A DNA stretch of 64,000 bases from an uncultured bacterium (GTDB taxonomy: Bacteria; Verrucomicrobiota; Kiritimatiellia; RFP12; UBA1067), in NCBI GenBank assembly GCA_902801025.1, contig CADCGZ010000007.1:1-64000 (forward strand). Reading direction: 5' to 3'. The notes under the pieces were generated by a model. That model had not been told where the DNA came from and made no database searches. It saw nothing but the letters and a program-made list of their open reading frames with translations. Position numbers and translations under genes: made by a program. Each line of letters starts with the position of its first letter. Position 1 is the stretch's first letter. Positions 7,250 through 14,155 of the stretch are shown here, in pieces.

Positions 7250-8422
7250 ATGCGGCAGATCGGAGAGTATGACATCATAGGCGAGGTAGGGCGCGGCGGA
7301 ATGGGGACTGTCTTCAAGGCCGTCCACCACACGCGGCAGACCGAACACGCCATCAAGGTCTTCAATGTCGCAAATGCCGCGAACCGCCCTGCCCTCGCGA
7401 AGAAGTTCCTTGCCGAAGCGAAGCTCGCCACAATAATTCGCCACCCCAATATCGTCCGCATCACTGACAGCGGAACAGATGGAGACGGGAACCCATATCT
7501 TGTCATGGGCTTCGTCGGCGAAGGTCATACCCTTGCCGACCGTCTCGCATCTCGCCCGCCGTCGCCAGACGAAGTTCTCCGTCTTTACGGCGAAATCCGC
7601 TCCGCACTCGCTTGCTGCCACGGACACGGCATCGTCCATGCCGACCTGAAAGCCGAGAACGTGCTGCTCGACCCAGACGGACGCGCCGTCCTAGCCGACT
7701 TCGGCATCGCGCGCGTCCTCAATCCCGAGTTCCGCGCCGGACTATCTCTTGCGACTGCGACACTCCCCGTGAATCTCGGCACGCCATACGCCCTCGCTCC
7801 TGAATGCGTCCGCGGCGAATTGGCGACGCCCGCCTCGGATGTCTATGCCTTTGGCGTCCTTCTCTTCAAGCTGACTACCGGCATCTGGTTCGAGGGCTCG
7901 CCTCGCCTTCTCAGACAAGTCCGCGAGCTCGCGCCAGAATGGGCGCCGCTCCTCACGCACATGCTCGCAAGCGATCCCGCACGACGGCCAGCCGATGCGC
8001 GAGCACTCCCTGAAAACCCACTTGCCGCGAGATCGCACCCATGGCGGCTCGCACTTGCACTAACAATTGGCGGGCTGCTCGCTGCCGCTGCTACCGGCCT
8101 CATCCTGCACGACAAGCCAAGCGAGATCCAAACGAAACCACAGTTAGTCAAGGCCGCCGACATCCGCGGCGGATATGTTCCGTATGCCGTCCTGACTCCC
8201 GCCGACACGCTCGTCCTCACGAGTGCAGTCCACTTCGGCACTGTTGTGCTGCCGGACACAAACGGCTTTGTCCATATCCGTGCACCAAAGAATTTCTCAG
8301 GAACGCTGGTCAGCGCCGACCATGCAGAAGGGAGCCTGTACAGCCAGTTTCACGTCGACAGGGAACCAGGCATGCGGGTATTCATAGTAGGCAACCAGAA
8401 AATCGTCATCAAAAGGCAATGA
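7250..8422 (+). CDS. Transmembrane Ser/Thr protein kinase (Hanks type)
   Basis: 390 aa. The kinase domain spans about residues 7-255: Gly-rich loop GRGGMG (14-19), catalytic Lys36 in AIKVF, catalytic loop HADLKAEN (130-137), DFG at 150-152 and APE at 183-185. The loop has HAD rather than HRD, so this is a non-RD kinase. A membrane helix lies at about 266-287, followed by an outside domain of some 100 residues of unknown type that could sense a ligand or a cell-wall state. The start is fixed by the domain start and by the extended -10 seven bases upstream. Its stop overlaps the start of the sigma factor gene (ATGA), so the kinase is likely to control that sigma factor. Confidence 0.93.
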   Translation: MRQIGEYDIIGEVGRGGMGTVFKAVHHTRQTEHAIKVFNVANAANRPALAKKFLAEAKLATIIRHPNIVRITDSGTDGDGNPYLVMGFVGEGHTLADRLASRPPSPDEVLRLYGEIRSALACCHGHGIVHADLKAENVLLDPDGRAVLADFGIARVLNPEFRAGLSLATATLPVNLGTPYALAPECVRGELATPASDVYAFGVLLFKLTTGIWFEGSPRLLRQVRELAPEWAPLLTHMLASDPARRPADARALPENPLAARSHPWRLALALTIGGLLAAAATGLILHDKPSEIQTKPQLVKAADIRGGYVPYAVLTPADTLVLTSAVHFGTVVLPDTNGFVHIRAPKNFSGTLVSADHAEGSLYSQFHVDREPGMRVFIVGNQKIVIKRQ

Positions 8423-9015
8423 GCGCAATACCAGACACACCGAAGACGCTTCTTGACGATCTCGCCCGCGGCGAACAGCTCGACGAGTTCAGATGGCGAA
8501 CTTTCGACGAACTCTACCGCCCCGTCGTCGCCTGCTTCCTCATCCAGAGGTTCGGTTCGCTCGCGCACGACGCAGACGACATCGTGCAGGACGTCATGGT
8601 GCGGCTCGTGGCTATTCTGCGCGATGGAAAATACGAGCCATCGCGCGCGCGGTTCCGCACCTTTCTCCGCGTTCTCGTGGCAAACATCGCAATAGACCGC
8701 CTGCGGAAGCTCGAACGCTTCAAGCAGATCCCCCTCGAAACGCTGGAATGGGCAGGCAACCGGACTTCCGATGTCAACCTAAGGTTCCTCGACCGACAAT
8801 GGGCGGAAGCATGCTACCAGGCGGCGCGGAAGCATGTCCTTTTCAACGCTCCAATCGCCGACAATCACCGCGAAATCTTCCTCGCGCTTGAGCGAGGCGA
8901 GCCAACGCGCGATGTCGCCAATCGATTCGGCGTCACGGAAGCCGCCATAAGGCAGATTCGCCATCGAACAAACACGGCCATAACATCATTTGCCAGCGAA
9001 CTTGCCGAAGCATAA
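8419..9015 (+). CDS. ECF-type RNA polymerase sigma factor
   Basis: 198 aa. Region 2 is visible at about 55-95 (HDADDIVQDVMVRL, then ARFRTFLRVLVANIAIDRLRK), with the typical acidic -10-binding helix. Region 4 (about 150-185) has a helix-turn-helix with DVANRFGVTEAAIRQIRHR. It should direct RNA polymerase to a small regulon. It overlaps the kinase gene by 4 nt and is probably translationally coupled to it. Kinase/sigma pairs are common in PVC bacteria, where phosphorylation can replace an anti-sigma factor; that this one works so is inferred from the pairing. No anti-sigma gene is adjacent. Confidence 0.88.
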   Translation: MSAIPDTPKTLLDDLARGEQLDEFRWRTFDELYRPVVACFLIQRFGSLAHDADDIVQDVMVRLVAILRDGKYEPSRARFRTFLRVLVANIAIDRLRKLERFKQIPLETLEWAGNRTSDVNLRFLDRQWAEACYQAARKHVLFNAPIADNHREIFLALERGEPTRDVANRFGVTEAAIRQIRHRTNTAITSFASELAEA

Positions 9016-9026
9016 TTGCAGTTACT

Positions 9027-9044
9027 TTGTCGACAACACGACAA
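9027..9044. terminator. Possible shared terminator hairpin between convergent genes
   Basis: TTGTCG and CGACAA form a 6-bp stem with a 6-nt loop, in the 41 bp between the ends of the plus-strand sigma gene and the minus-strand exonuclease gene. There is no long T-run on either side, so the assignment is weak. Confidence 0.3.
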
Positions 9045-9056
9045 GAGGCGGGAAAT

Positions 9057-9527
9057 CTACATGCCCAGGAGAAGCGCGAGGTTCGCGCAGGCGACGGCGT
9101 CATAGAGCCCGTCGTGCCACGTGCGGCCCTCGATCTGCGGCACCTGGCCGAACATTTCGCAGAGGTCGCCGAGCTTATATGACGGAAGCTTCGGGTATCT
9201 TGCCTTCGCAAGCTTCATCGTATCGACCCACGGGCCCCACTTCGTCAGCGGCGCGACGCGCGTAAGGATCGTCCGCTCACACGCGATGTTGTGCGCGACA
9301 AGGCGCACGCCCATGAGCTTCGGCGCCCATGTCTCGAAGGAGCTCTGCAAGGTGCCGAGAGCGTCTGGTTCGTGTGCTCGCGCCGGCGCTCCTTCGACAT
9401 CGAAAAACCACTCGCCCGCCTCGACTATTACGCCATCCTCGACGCGCGCGAACCCGAGCTGCCACGGCTCGTTGTCGCAGCCGAAGTCGTAGCCCGTCGT
9501 CTCGAAGTCTATCGCGAGGAAGTTCAC
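9057..9527 (-). CDS. DnaQ-like 3'-5' exonuclease (DEDDh family)
   Basis: 156 aa, beginning with GTG that overlaps the stop of the L,D-transpeptidase gene (GTGA). AIDFETTG gives the metal ligands Asp7 and Glu9. HDGLYDA near the end gives His138 and Asp143. The middle motif is AHNIACE, with Glu84 where most members have Asp (HNxxFD), an unusual substitution for a metal ligand. The family removes nucleotides from 3' ends of DNA or RNA. Its length fits a single-domain exonuclease. The exact role (proofreading-like, repair or RNA turnover) is unknown. Confidence 0.85.
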   Translation of the reverse strand: MNFLAIDFETTGYDFGCDNEPWQLGFARVEDGVIVEAGEWFFDVEGAPARAHEPDALGTLQSSFETWAPKLMGVRLVAHNIACERTILTRVAPLTKWGPWVDTMKLAKARYPKLPSYKLGDLCEMFGQVPQIEGRTWHDGLYDAVACANLALLLGM

Positions 9528-10462
9528 GGCTCAATCACCACCTTAGTTCCGCTTCGGCACATCGCGTAGAGCCGCGCGGCGTTCCAGTTCGCGAGGCGAA
9601 AGCATCCGTGCGAGCCGGTGAATCCGATCGACTCGGGGCGCGGCGTTCCGTGAATCCCGTAGCCGGGAAGGTTGAGCCCCAACCACGCGACGCCGACTGG
9701 GCAGTTCTCGCCTTCCGGCCAGATGTGCCGCTGCACCTTCTTCCCTTGCGGCGTAAAGTCAGGCGTGTAGGTGAAGTTCGGCCAAGGAATGCATGTTGTG
9801 ATCTTTAGTTCGCCATGAGGCGGAACCTTCGCCTTGTCAGCCGCGATTGAACACGGGAAGAATGCGAGGAGCTTAGATTCGGCGTCGTACACGCGAATCT
9901 CGCTCAGCGAAACCGATATCTTCACAAGCGCGGCCTCTGGGCGCTTCGGACGGTTCGGCATCCCCCTCTCGCCAGCAGCAAGCTCTTCTTCTATCGAAGG
10001 GAAATTAGGAATGACGAGCTTAAGCCCCGGCTTCACGTTCTCCCAGTCGACGCCTGGGTTCATTTTCGAAAGCGCGATCTGCGAAAGGTGTCCGCGCTCC
10101 GCGAACATCTCCTTTATCGACTCGTAGCCCATGCGAGGAAGATCTGCACGCTCTGCGGGATCGTCGGGAATCTTGACGAGCGCGGCTATGTCGGCGCGCG
10201 TCACCTCGACAACGCGGAACGGCTCTGGCGCATTTGCAAAGTAGCGGTCGCACGCCTGTTCCGGCGTGGCCGCGAGCGCTGGCTTGCGGGCGTTCGCGCG
10301 GGTATACTCGTAGAGCCGAAGCGCCCGTTCGGACTTCGCGCCCCACTGCCCGTCGATCGTGCTGCACGAAAAGCCCGCGCGGTCGAGATGAATCTGGACG
10401 GCGAGCGCCTTCGAGTCGGAGAAACCGAGCGCGGCGAACAAGGCGAGCGCGGCAATCGTCAT
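9524..10462 (-). CDS. L,D-transpeptidase (YkuD) with peptidoglycan-binding N-terminus
   Basis: 312 aa with a hydrophobic N-terminal export signal. Residues 22-55 look like a peptidoglycan-binding helical repeat (DRAGFSCSTIDGQWG), and about 110-150 a LysM-like segment. The YkuD catalytic domain covers the C-terminal half, with IHGTPRPESIG and SHGCFRLAN; Cys287 is the nucleophile. These enzymes make 3-3 cross-links in peptidoglycan or attach proteins to it, in the periplasm. It overlaps folP (ATGA) upstream and the exonuclease gene downstream, so it belongs to one operon. Confidence 0.9.
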   Translation of the reverse strand: MTIAALALFAALGFSDSKALAVQIHLDRAGFSCSTIDGQWGAKSERALRLYEYTRANARKPALAATPEQACDRYFANAPEPFRVVEVTRADIAALVKIPDDPAERADLPRMGYESIKEMFAERGHLSQIALSKMNPGVDWENVKPGLKLVIPNFPSIEEELAAGERGMPNRPKRPEAALVKISVSLSEIRVYDAESKLLAFFPCSIAADKAKVPPHGELKITTCIPWPNFTYTPDFTPQGKKVQRHIWPEGENCPVGVAWLGLNLPGYGIHGTPRPESIGFTGSHGCFRLANWNAARLYAMCRSGTKVVIEP

Positions 10463-11199
10463 TCCGGCAACGCCTCCCCCTTGAGCGCGGAGAGGACCTT
10501 GATTGCCTGCACGGTCTCGCGAACATCATGAACCCTGACGACGCTCGCGCCATTCATCGCGGCCCACAGCGCAATCGTAAGATTGCCCGCGAGGTCCTTG
10601 CCAGGAACCTTCTCCCCCGTAAGCCGCTTTACGATACGCTTGCGGCTCGCACCGATGAGAACGCGCCCCTTCTTCGCAAGCTCTGGGATAGTCTGCAAAA
10701 TCTCAAGGTCCTCCTCGCGAGTCGTTCCAAACCCTATCATCGGGTCAAGATAGATGGGGACAGACCCCAGAGACTTGGGGACAGACCCCAGAGATTTTGC
10801 AGGTATTACAAGTTCTGCGCCGCTTTTAGAGCAAATCTGCAACATATCCAAAACGGGCTCTGGATAGACACAGTTGACAATTGTCGCGCCAGCCGCGACG
10901 GCGCGCTCGGCAGTCTCAGGATGATAGGTGTCTACCGAAAGTTGAAAATTTGAAGAGTTGAAAGGTTGAAAAGCAGGGGTCGCCAAACCCTTGAGAACGG
11001 GCTCAATACGCGCCCATTCCTCTTCCCATGATATTGGAGTAGCGCCAGGGCGCGTCGACTCGCCGCCAATGTCGATAATCGCAGCGCCTTCCTCAATAAG
11101 GTTCTTGGCGCGGCGGATCGCCTCTTCCGGGGTGTTGAACTTCCCGCCGTCGGAAAACGAGTCCGGCGTGACGTTGACGATGCCCATCACCTTGCACAT
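10459..11199 (-). CDS. folP: Dihydropteroate synthase with in-frame repeat insertions
   Basis: 246 aa, starting at MCKVMGIVNVTPDSFSDGG. Other conserved parts are GGESTRPGA, SVDTYHPE, LDPMIGFG, GASRKR and VRVHDV. DHPS joins p-aminobenzoate to pterin pyrophosphate in folate synthesis. It is short for the family (usually 260-290): the central region with the MHMRG motif is missing. Two foreign-looking repeats are read in frame: four TTCAAC-type octamers (10941-10972), giving FQPFNSSNFQ just before the SVDT strand, and two GGGGACAGACCCC units (10756-10797), giving SLGSVP twice just before LDPMIGFG. The flanking catalytic loops are intact, so activity is plausible but untested. Confidence 0.85.
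   Translation of the reverse strand: MCKVMGIVNVTPDSFSDGGKFNTPEEAIRRAKNLIEEGAAIIDIGGESTRPGATPISWEEEWARIEPVLKGLATPAFQPFNSSNFQLSVDTYHPETAERAVAAGATIVNCVYPEPVLDMLQICSKSGAELVIPAKSLGSVPKSLGSVPIYLDPMIGFGTTREEDLEILQTIPELAKKGRVLIGASRKRIVKRLTGEKVPGKDLAGNLTIALWAAMNGASVVRVHDVRETVQAIKVLSALKGEALPE
10756..10797. repeat. Two direct 21-bp repeats with GGGGACAGACCCC cores, inside folP
   Basis: Cores at 10756-10768 and 10777-10789; each core is a short palindrome (GGGG and CCCC arms around ACAGA). The spacing of 21 bp keeps the folP frame. Close relatives occur at 41186-41240. Confidence 0.85.
10941..10972. repeat. Four TTCAACYY-type octamers inside folP
   Basis: On the plus strand the units are GTTGAAAA, TTTGAAGA, GTTGAAAG and GTTGAAAA. 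The total of 32 bp merges in frame with folP. The same repeat family forms the 64-bp array at 13551-13614. Confidence 0.85.
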
Positions 11200-11203
11200 G
11201 GCA

Positions 11204-12025
11204 CTACTTCTCGCTCTTCTTCTCAGCGTGCTCCTTGAGCGCCTTGCGCAACATGTCGAAGTGTTTTTCCTCTCCCTCGATAAGTTCCTTCTTGCGCTCT
11301 TCAAGGGCCTCGGGAACTTTCATCGCCTTCGCATCTACAAAGCACTTCTCGATAAGAGGCACATACTTGGGGTAGACTTCCTCGAACATGACCTTCTTGG
11401 CATAGGCCATGGCATCCTGCTGGTACTTCTGCCGTTCGGACTTTGGCATCTTCTTGTCGGGTTTCGGGAACTTCGCCTTGACCTTCTCCATCGCCGCATC
11501 GGAGTCTTTCCGCATCTCTGCGTCATGGCGGTTCAGGACGTCTTCGATCGGCTTGATGTACTTCTTTATCTCAGGGGCGAAGCGGATCTCCTCGTCGAGC
11601 ATCTGGAGGTACTTCTCGGGGCCTCCCGCCTGATAGCCGGTCCGCATAACTTCCTCGCCCTTCGAATCGAGCACGACGACAGTTGGGTAGCCCTCGATGC
11701 CAAACTTCTCAACAAGCTTCGGGTTGTTCTTCGCGGCCTCTGGAGTGAGAAGCGACTTGTCGCTCGGAGAGTCGACCATCAGGAGAACGTACTTCTCCGC
11801 GGCGCCCTTTCGGAACTCGTCAGTCGCAAACACTTCCTTGTCAAGGCGCTTGCACCATCCACACCAGTCGCTCCCCGAGAAGTCGACAACAACGTACTTG
11901 TTCTCGACGGCGGCCTTCTTGAGGGCGGCATCGTAGTCGTCGAGCCATCCTTCGGGCGTTGAGGTCTTGGCGAACGCAGCCAGCGCAAAGAGCGCGGCGC
12001 ACAACATTGCAATCTGTATTTTCAT
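11204..12025 (-). CDS. Secreted thioredoxin-fold protein
   Basis: 273 aa with a signal peptide (residues 1-19). The thioredoxin-like domain spans about 25-140 with the active site SGSDWCGWCKR; Cys55 and Cys58 form the CGWC redox pair. It is of the Thioredoxin_7/DUF255-like type with an atypical insertion. A charged helical C-terminal extension of about 120 residues follows. It probably reduces or forms disulfides outside the cytoplasm. The start is fixed by the signal peptide. The -10 ends 6 nt before the ATG, so the mRNA is predicted to be leaderless. folP begins 4 nt downstream of its stop, placing it first in the folP operon. Confidence 0.85.
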   Translation of the reverse strand: MKIQIAMLCAALFALAAFAKTSTPEGWLDDYDAALKKAAVENKYVVVDFSGSDWCGWCKRLDKEVFATDEFRKGAAEKYVLLMVDSPSDKSLLTPEAAKNNPKLVEKFGIEGYPTVVVLDSKGEEVMRTGYQAGGPEKYLQMLDEEIRFAPEIKKYIKPIEDVLNRHDAEMRKDSDAAMEKVKAKFPKPDKKMPKSERQKYQQDAMAYAKKVMFEEVYPKYVPLIEKCFVDAKAMKVPEALEERKKELIEGEEKHFDMLRKALKEHAEKKSEK

Positions 12026-12031
12026 GTCCAC

Positions 12032-12061
12032 ATTATACCCCAATCCCAAGCCGCTCGTCAA
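12032..12061 (-). promoter_or_regulatory. Promoter of the thioredoxin-folP operon, leaderless
   Basis: TTGACG (12056-12061), an 18-nt spacer and TATAAT (12032-12037). The hexamer ends 6 nt before the ATG at 12025. Confidence 0.7.
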
Positions 12062-12101
12062 TTGCGAACGTGAACGGGTTTTACTCCCAAGACGGCCGAG
12101 G

Positions 12102-12896
12102 TCATTGCCTCGGCTTGGCGCCGACAAGTTCGTCAAGCCGCTTGAAGATTGCGACAAGCCTCTCGCGGTCAAAGCGCGGGTCTTTAGCGCGCGCGACAAG
12201 CGTCTCTGGATGGAACTGGACGCCTGCAGCGGGATAGTCGTCGCTCTCAATGGCCTCCGGCACGCCGTCAGGCGCATAGGCCGAGATGCGGAAGCCGGGC
12301 GCTACGTCCTTCACCGCCTGGTGGTGGTGGCTGTTCACCTGCAAAGGCTCCGTTCCGACTATGGCGGCAAGGCGAGACCCCGCGACCGCGCTCACAGTGT
12401 GTGCCGGTGGATTCGTCGCCGCGCCCTCGTACGGCCAGGGGAACGCTCCCGTATGGAGTTTCGTAGCCCCCGCCGGCGGCACAAACTCGCTCGGCAAGTC
12501 CTGCCAGAGCGTCCCGCCGAAATAGACGTTGATCATCTGTACGCCGCGGCATATTCCGAACACGGGAAGCCGCCGCGACTTCGCAGCGTCGAGAATTGCG
12601 AACTCAAATGCGTCGCGCTCAAGATTCACCCTGCCGAGCGCGGGGCTTCGCTCCGCTCCGTATCTGGCAGGATTCACGTCTTCGCCGCCAGGTAAGAGAA
12701 GCACGTCGAGCCGAGAGACGACGGCCTTAAGCGCATTTGTGTCGTCCGTGCGCGGAATTATGACAGGTACATGGCCTGCCTGAACAAGCGCTTCGGAGTA
12801 GTAAGATTGAACGTTCACGGAATCTGGCGTTACGCATCTATCCGACACGCCGACGAAGAGAGACGACGCAACGAGGAAAACAGCCGCTATGCTCAT
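12102..12896 (-). CDS. Class I glutamine amidotransferase-like hydrolase (peptidase C26, PuuD type), exported
   Basis: 264 aa. VLLLPGGEDVNP (about 65-77), the nucleophile elbow FGICRG with Cys116, and a C-terminal QFHPE with the catalytic His identify the gamma-glutamyl-GABA hydrolase/C26 family. This family cleaves gamma-glutamyl amides. A hydrophobic N-terminus (MSIAAVFLVASSLFVG) suggests export, which is unusual, since PuuD is cytoplasmic. A role on gamma-glutamyl peptides outside the cytoplasm is possible. The start overlaps the stop of rnhB (ATGA), indicating translational coupling. Confidence 0.8.
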   Translation of the reverse strand: MSIAAVFLVASSLFVGVSDRCVTPDSVNVQSYYSEALVQAGHVPVIIPRTDDTNALKAVVSRLDVLLLPGGEDVNPARYGAERSPALGRVNLERDAFEFAILDAAKSRRLPVFGICRGVQMINVYFGGTLWQDLPSEFVPPAGATKLHTGAFPWPYEGAATNPPAHTVSAVAGSRLAAIVGTEPLQVNSHHHQAVKDVAPGFRISAYAPDGVPEAIESDDYPAAGVQFHPETLVARAKDPRFDRERLVAIFKRLDELVGAKPRQ

Positions 12897-13534
12897 GTTG
12901 CAGATCCTTTCAAGAGTGAATCCATTTCGACCGCCTCGGCCACGGGGCCGAAGCTCCTGCGGTGCTCGGGGCACGGGCCGAGCCGCGAAAGCGCTTCCAG
13001 ATGGTCCTTCGTCGGATAGCCCTTGTGCTTTGCAAAGCCGTAGCCGGGATAGAGCGCCTCAAGCCGAAGGCAGTCGGCGTCTCGCGCCGTCTTTGCGAGA
13101 ATCGATGCCGCCGCGATAAGAAGAGACTTCGCATCGCCCTTCACGACGTTCACGGCGTGCGGCAACGTCTTCACCGGAAGCCCGTCTACAAGAATGTGCT
13201 CCGCGCCGACTTCATCCGCCGCCCTTCGCATCGCGAGATGCGTCGCGTTCAGGATGTTTAGCTCGTCGATCTCCTTCGGGCTCGCACTCGCGATTGCCCA
13301 CCTACAGCCGTCCGTCGACTTGATGACCGCCGCAAGACGCTCGCGCTTTTTCTCCGTCAATTTCTTCGAGTCGTTGATCTCGCTCCACGCGCCGACGAGC
13401 AGCTGCTCCGCGAGCGCAAGCGGAACAGACACGGCCGCGGCATATACGCCGCCCGCGAGAGGACCGCGCCCCGCTTCGTCGATTCCCATAACTGGATCGC
13501 CTACCGTCTTCTCTATCTCAAGCGAAACTGCCAC
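12893..13534 (-). CDS. rnhB: Ribonuclease HII
   Basis: 213 aa. The RNase HII signature MGIDEAGRGPLAGG holds Asp19 and Glu20 of the active site. INDSKKL, HILVDGLPV and SILAKTARD follow in the usual order, and the length is normal. It cuts RNA-DNA hybrids and single ribonucleotides embedded in DNA. It overlaps the C26 hydrolase gene by 4 nt. Just upstream lies a 64-bp octamer array, so its promoter or leader contains that repeat. Confidence 0.93.
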   Translation of the reverse strand: MAVSLEIEKTVGDPVMGIDEAGRGPLAGGVYAAAVSVPLALAEQLLVGAWSEINDSKKLTEKKRERLAAVIKSTDGCRWAIASASPKEIDELNILNATHLAMRRAADEVGAEHILVDGLPVKTLPHAVNVVKGDAKSLLIAAASILAKTARDADCLRLEALYPGYGFAKHKGYPTKDHLEALSRLGPCPEHRRSFGPVAEAVEMDSLLKGSAT

Positions 13535-13550
13535 CGCACATCCTCACCAC

Positions 13551-13614
13551 TTCAACTCTCCAACTCTTCAACCTTTCAACTCTTCAACTTTTCAACCTTT
13601 CAACTTTTCAACCT
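13551..13614. repeat. Octamer tandem array (TTCAACYY, eight copies)
   Basis: Eight consecutive 8-bp units of the form TTCAACTC, TTCAACCT or TTCAACTT (the second copy is TCCAACTC). The array occupies most of the gap between the rnhB start and the terminator of the RRM gene, so it lies in or near the rnhB leader. The same unit occurs in frame inside folP. Confidence 0.9.
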
Positions 13615-13624
13615 TATAAACAAA

Positions 13625-13648
13625 AAGCGCGGCGAATGGGCCGCGCTT
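13625..13648 (-). terminator. Intrinsic terminator of the RRM gene
   Basis: On the minus strand AAGCGCGGC, loop CCATTC and GCCGCGCTT form a perfect 9-bp stem followed by TTTGTTT. It lies 26 bp after the stop of the RNA-binding protein gene. Confidence 0.85.
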
Positions 13649-13673
13649 CCCGTTTTAATCGACGAACCATCGA

Positions 13674-14036
13674 TTACCAGCGAGTCTCGCGACGAGGGCC
13701 ACGATCGCCATAGCCGCCACGATCACCGTAGCCGCCGCGTCCGCCGCCATAGCCACCGCGTCCACCGCCGAAGCCGCCACGACGCTCTTCGCGAGGCTTG
13801 GGCTGCGACTCATTGACGCGGACCGTGCGTCCGTCGAGTTCGTGTCCGTTGAGGGCGTCGATCGCGGCCTGCGCCTGGGTGGCGTCGGGCATCGTGACGA
13901 AGCCGAATCCCTTGCTACGGCCGGTCATGCGATCGGTCACGACACGAACGGCGGTAACTTCGCCGAATTGCGCGAACGCCGCCTTGAGTCCATCGTCGGT
14001 GGTCGCGTATGCGAGGTTACCAACATAGATTTCCAT
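13674..14036 (-). CDS. RRM-type RNA-binding protein with Gly/Arg-rich tail
   Basis: 120 aa. One RRM domain covers residues 1-78, with RNP2 (IYVGNL, 3-8) and RNP1 (KGFGFVTM, 42-49) intact. The tail (about 85-118) consists of GGRGGYG/GDRGGYG repeats, as in cyanobacterial and Verrucomicrobial Rbp proteins. It should bind single-stranded RNA and may act as a cold-shock RNA chaperone. The ATG has a purine-rich Shine-Dalgarno upstream. The gene is monocistronic, with its own promoter (14106-14114) and terminator. Confidence 0.93.
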   Translation of the reverse strand: MEIYVGNLAYATTDDGLKAAFAQFGEVTAVRVVTDRMTGRSKGFGFVTMPDATQAQAAIDALNGHELDGRTVRVNESQPKPREERRGGFGGGRGGYGGGRGGYGDRGGYGDRGPRRETRW

Positions 14037-14105
14037 CTTGATTCTTTCCTTCTTGTGTTCCGTCTCGCCGGGAAAGCACGCGCCCTCGCCGCTTCGACAC
14101 CGCAA

Positions 14106-14114
14106 ATTCTACCA
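14106..14114 (-). promoter_or_regulatory. Extended -10 promoter of the RRM gene
   Basis: TGGTAGAAT on the minus strand, about 70 nt before the start codon, giving a normal leader. Confidence 0.45.
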
Positions 14115-14155
14115 ATTTTGCCGCCGCCGCGTCAATGGCTAACAAACAACAATTT

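Noticed and set aside
11200-11304. An N-terminal extension of FolP to 11304
   Set aside because: The added residues are Arg/Ser-rich antisense-like sequence overlapping the thioredoxin gene; FolP homology begins at the ATG at 11199.
13551-13614. Octamer array as a possible CRISPR
   Set aside because: The units are contiguous and 8 bp long, with no spacers and no cas genes nearby.
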